This document shows, in pieces, positions 5,477 through 5,878 of a stretch of 5,878 nt of DNA (its first letter is position 1; every line of letters begins with the position of its first letter). Source of the DNA: CALAED01 sp937891035 (lineage in GTDB: Bacteria; Actinomycetota; Actinomycetes; Streptosporangiales; Streptosporangiaceae); the NCBI GenBank assembly GCA_035642125.1, contig DASQSZ010000212.1, positions 1 through 5,878 of the forward strand. The letters run 5' to 3'. The translations under genes were made by a program, and so were the position numbers. Under the pieces are notes generated by a model. That model saw nothing but the letters and a program-made list of their open reading frames with translations. It had not been told where the DNA came from and made no database searches.

Positions 5477-5482
5477 AGAGTA
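5477..5482 (-). promoter_or_regulatory. Candidate -10 element for the lipoprotein gene
   Basis: On the minus strand TACTCT (TAnnnT) lies 58 nt before the GTG start, giving a leader of about 50 nt. The only sequence at a -35 distance is GGGACG, which is not consensus. Weak call based on this hexamer alone. Confidence 0.25.
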
Positions 5483-5491
5483 TCGATGCCG

Positions 5492-5527
5492 GGCCCCGCA
5501 CGTCCCATTGGGGTGGGGCAGCGGGCC
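5492..5527 (-). terminator. Hairpin downstream of the right-edge gene, possible terminator
   Basis: GGCCCCGC (5492-5499) pairs with GCGGGCC (5521-5527), seven pairs with one bulged C. Inside it, CCCA and TGGG can form a second short stem around a 6-nt loop. It begins about 30 nt past the stop of the minus-strand gene at 5558 and upstream of the lipoprotein gene's candidate -10, so it would separate the two transcripts. There is no U tract. Confidence 0.35.
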
Positions 5528-5557
5528 TTGAGTGCGATGGTCGACGCCGCGAGTCGA

Positions 5558-5878
5558 TCACATGGGCGCGAGGGCGGCCTGGCCGGGACGCTGCAACGGC
5601 TCGAGATGGGGATCGAACTGCTGACCGGCCTGCGGGCCGACCGCCGCACGGACCACGCCGTCGGTGTGCACGAACAGGGCGGTCAGGCCGTTCGGCCGGT
5701 ACGTCGAGACGAGCGTGCCGGGGCCGTCGGCGATGACGCGGGCGGCGCTTTTTTTGGCGAGCGCCCGCACCTCGTCGGCCGCGGCCGTCGGCCGCGCGCC
5801 CGGCGTCGGCGTGGCCGGTGGCCGCGGCGTGGCCGTCTCGTCGCCCGGTCCCGCCCGGAGGTCAGGCTCGACCGGCGC
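5558..5878 (-). CDS. Unidentified protein, C-terminal part (5' end outside window)
   Basis: I do not recognise this gene. The minus-strand frame is open from the right edge to TGA at 5560-5558, giving 106 visible residues. The first ~34 are a Pro/Thr/Ala/Gly-rich segment (for example TATPRPPATPTPGARP) resembling an extracytoplasmic or interdomain linker. The rest looks like a small folded end: DEVRALAKKSAARVIADGPG, VSTYRPNGLTALFVHTDGVV, and a polar tail ending LAPM. Codons are almost all G/C-ending throughout the visible part, both before and after a run of seven A's, which supports real, uninterrupted coding. An in-frame GTG at 5770 is probably internal because strong coding bias continues upstream of it. 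It runs in the same direction as the lipoprotein gene, 139 bp upstream of it. Function and membrane location cannot be judged without the N-terminus. Confidence 0.6.
   Translation of the reverse strand, partial: APVEPDLRAGPGDETATPRPPATPTPGARPTAAADEVRALAKKSAARVIADGPGTLVSTYRPNGLTALFVHTDGVVRAAVGPQAGQQFDPHLEPLQRPGQAALAPM

Noticed and set aside
5740..5770. Programmed frameshift at the A7 run
   Set aside because: The coding-strand reading frame has the same codon bias before and after the run, with no overlapping alternative frame that needs a shift.

Overview
The window is a high-GC actinobacterial chromosomal segment with very strong G/C preference at third codon positions. Its gene order, mshA - YbjN-family gene - gpmA - phoU (opposite strand) - senX3 - regX3, is the arrangement known from mycobacteria and other Actinomycetota (Rv0486-Rv0491 in M. 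tuberculosis, where phoU is elsewhere). Mycothiol biosynthesis (mshA) is itself restricted to Actinomycetota. The adjacency of phoU to gpmA and the following PCu(A)C-like lipoprotein suggest a filamentous actinomycete, possibly Micromonosporales, but genus cannot be read from this sequence.

Layout. Positions 2-592 hold the C-terminal part of MshA, entering from the left edge and overlapping by 4 bp a YbjN-family gene (589-1122) that ends at a hairpin. gpmA (1215-1958) follows with a -10-like hexamer so close to its ATG that a leaderless transcript is likely. A short imperfect palindrome separates gpmA from the convergent phoU (1991-2647, minus). phoU and the senX3-regX3 two-component operon (2855-4731, plus) diverge from a 207-bp intergenic region. 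That region contains PHO-box-type units on an 11-bp register. senX3 and regX3 overlap by GTGA. The operon converges on a lipoprotein gene (4771-5418, minus) across a small hairpin. A further minus-strand gene (5558 to beyond the right edge) enters with its C-terminal part only.

How it works together. The central block is a phosphate-sensing module. SenX3 (membrane PAS histidine kinase) and RegX3 (OmpR-class regulator) respond to phosphate starvation, PhoU is the negative modulator, and the repeats between them are the likely RegX3/PhoP autoregulatory sites. MshA and the YbjN-family protein are translationally coupled, and GpmA is central glycolysis. The lipoprotein has the PCu(A)C fold signature but lacks the usual Met/His copper ligands.

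Nothing here is a clearly new system. The points most worth checking are the 11-bp repeat array, the two probable leaderless starts, the ligand-less PCu(A)C-like lipoprotein with its 7-residue C-terminal repeats, and the unidentified gene at the right edge. No tRNA, rRNA, CRISPR, IS element or other mobile DNA was seen, and there is no gene-free stretch over 300 bases.
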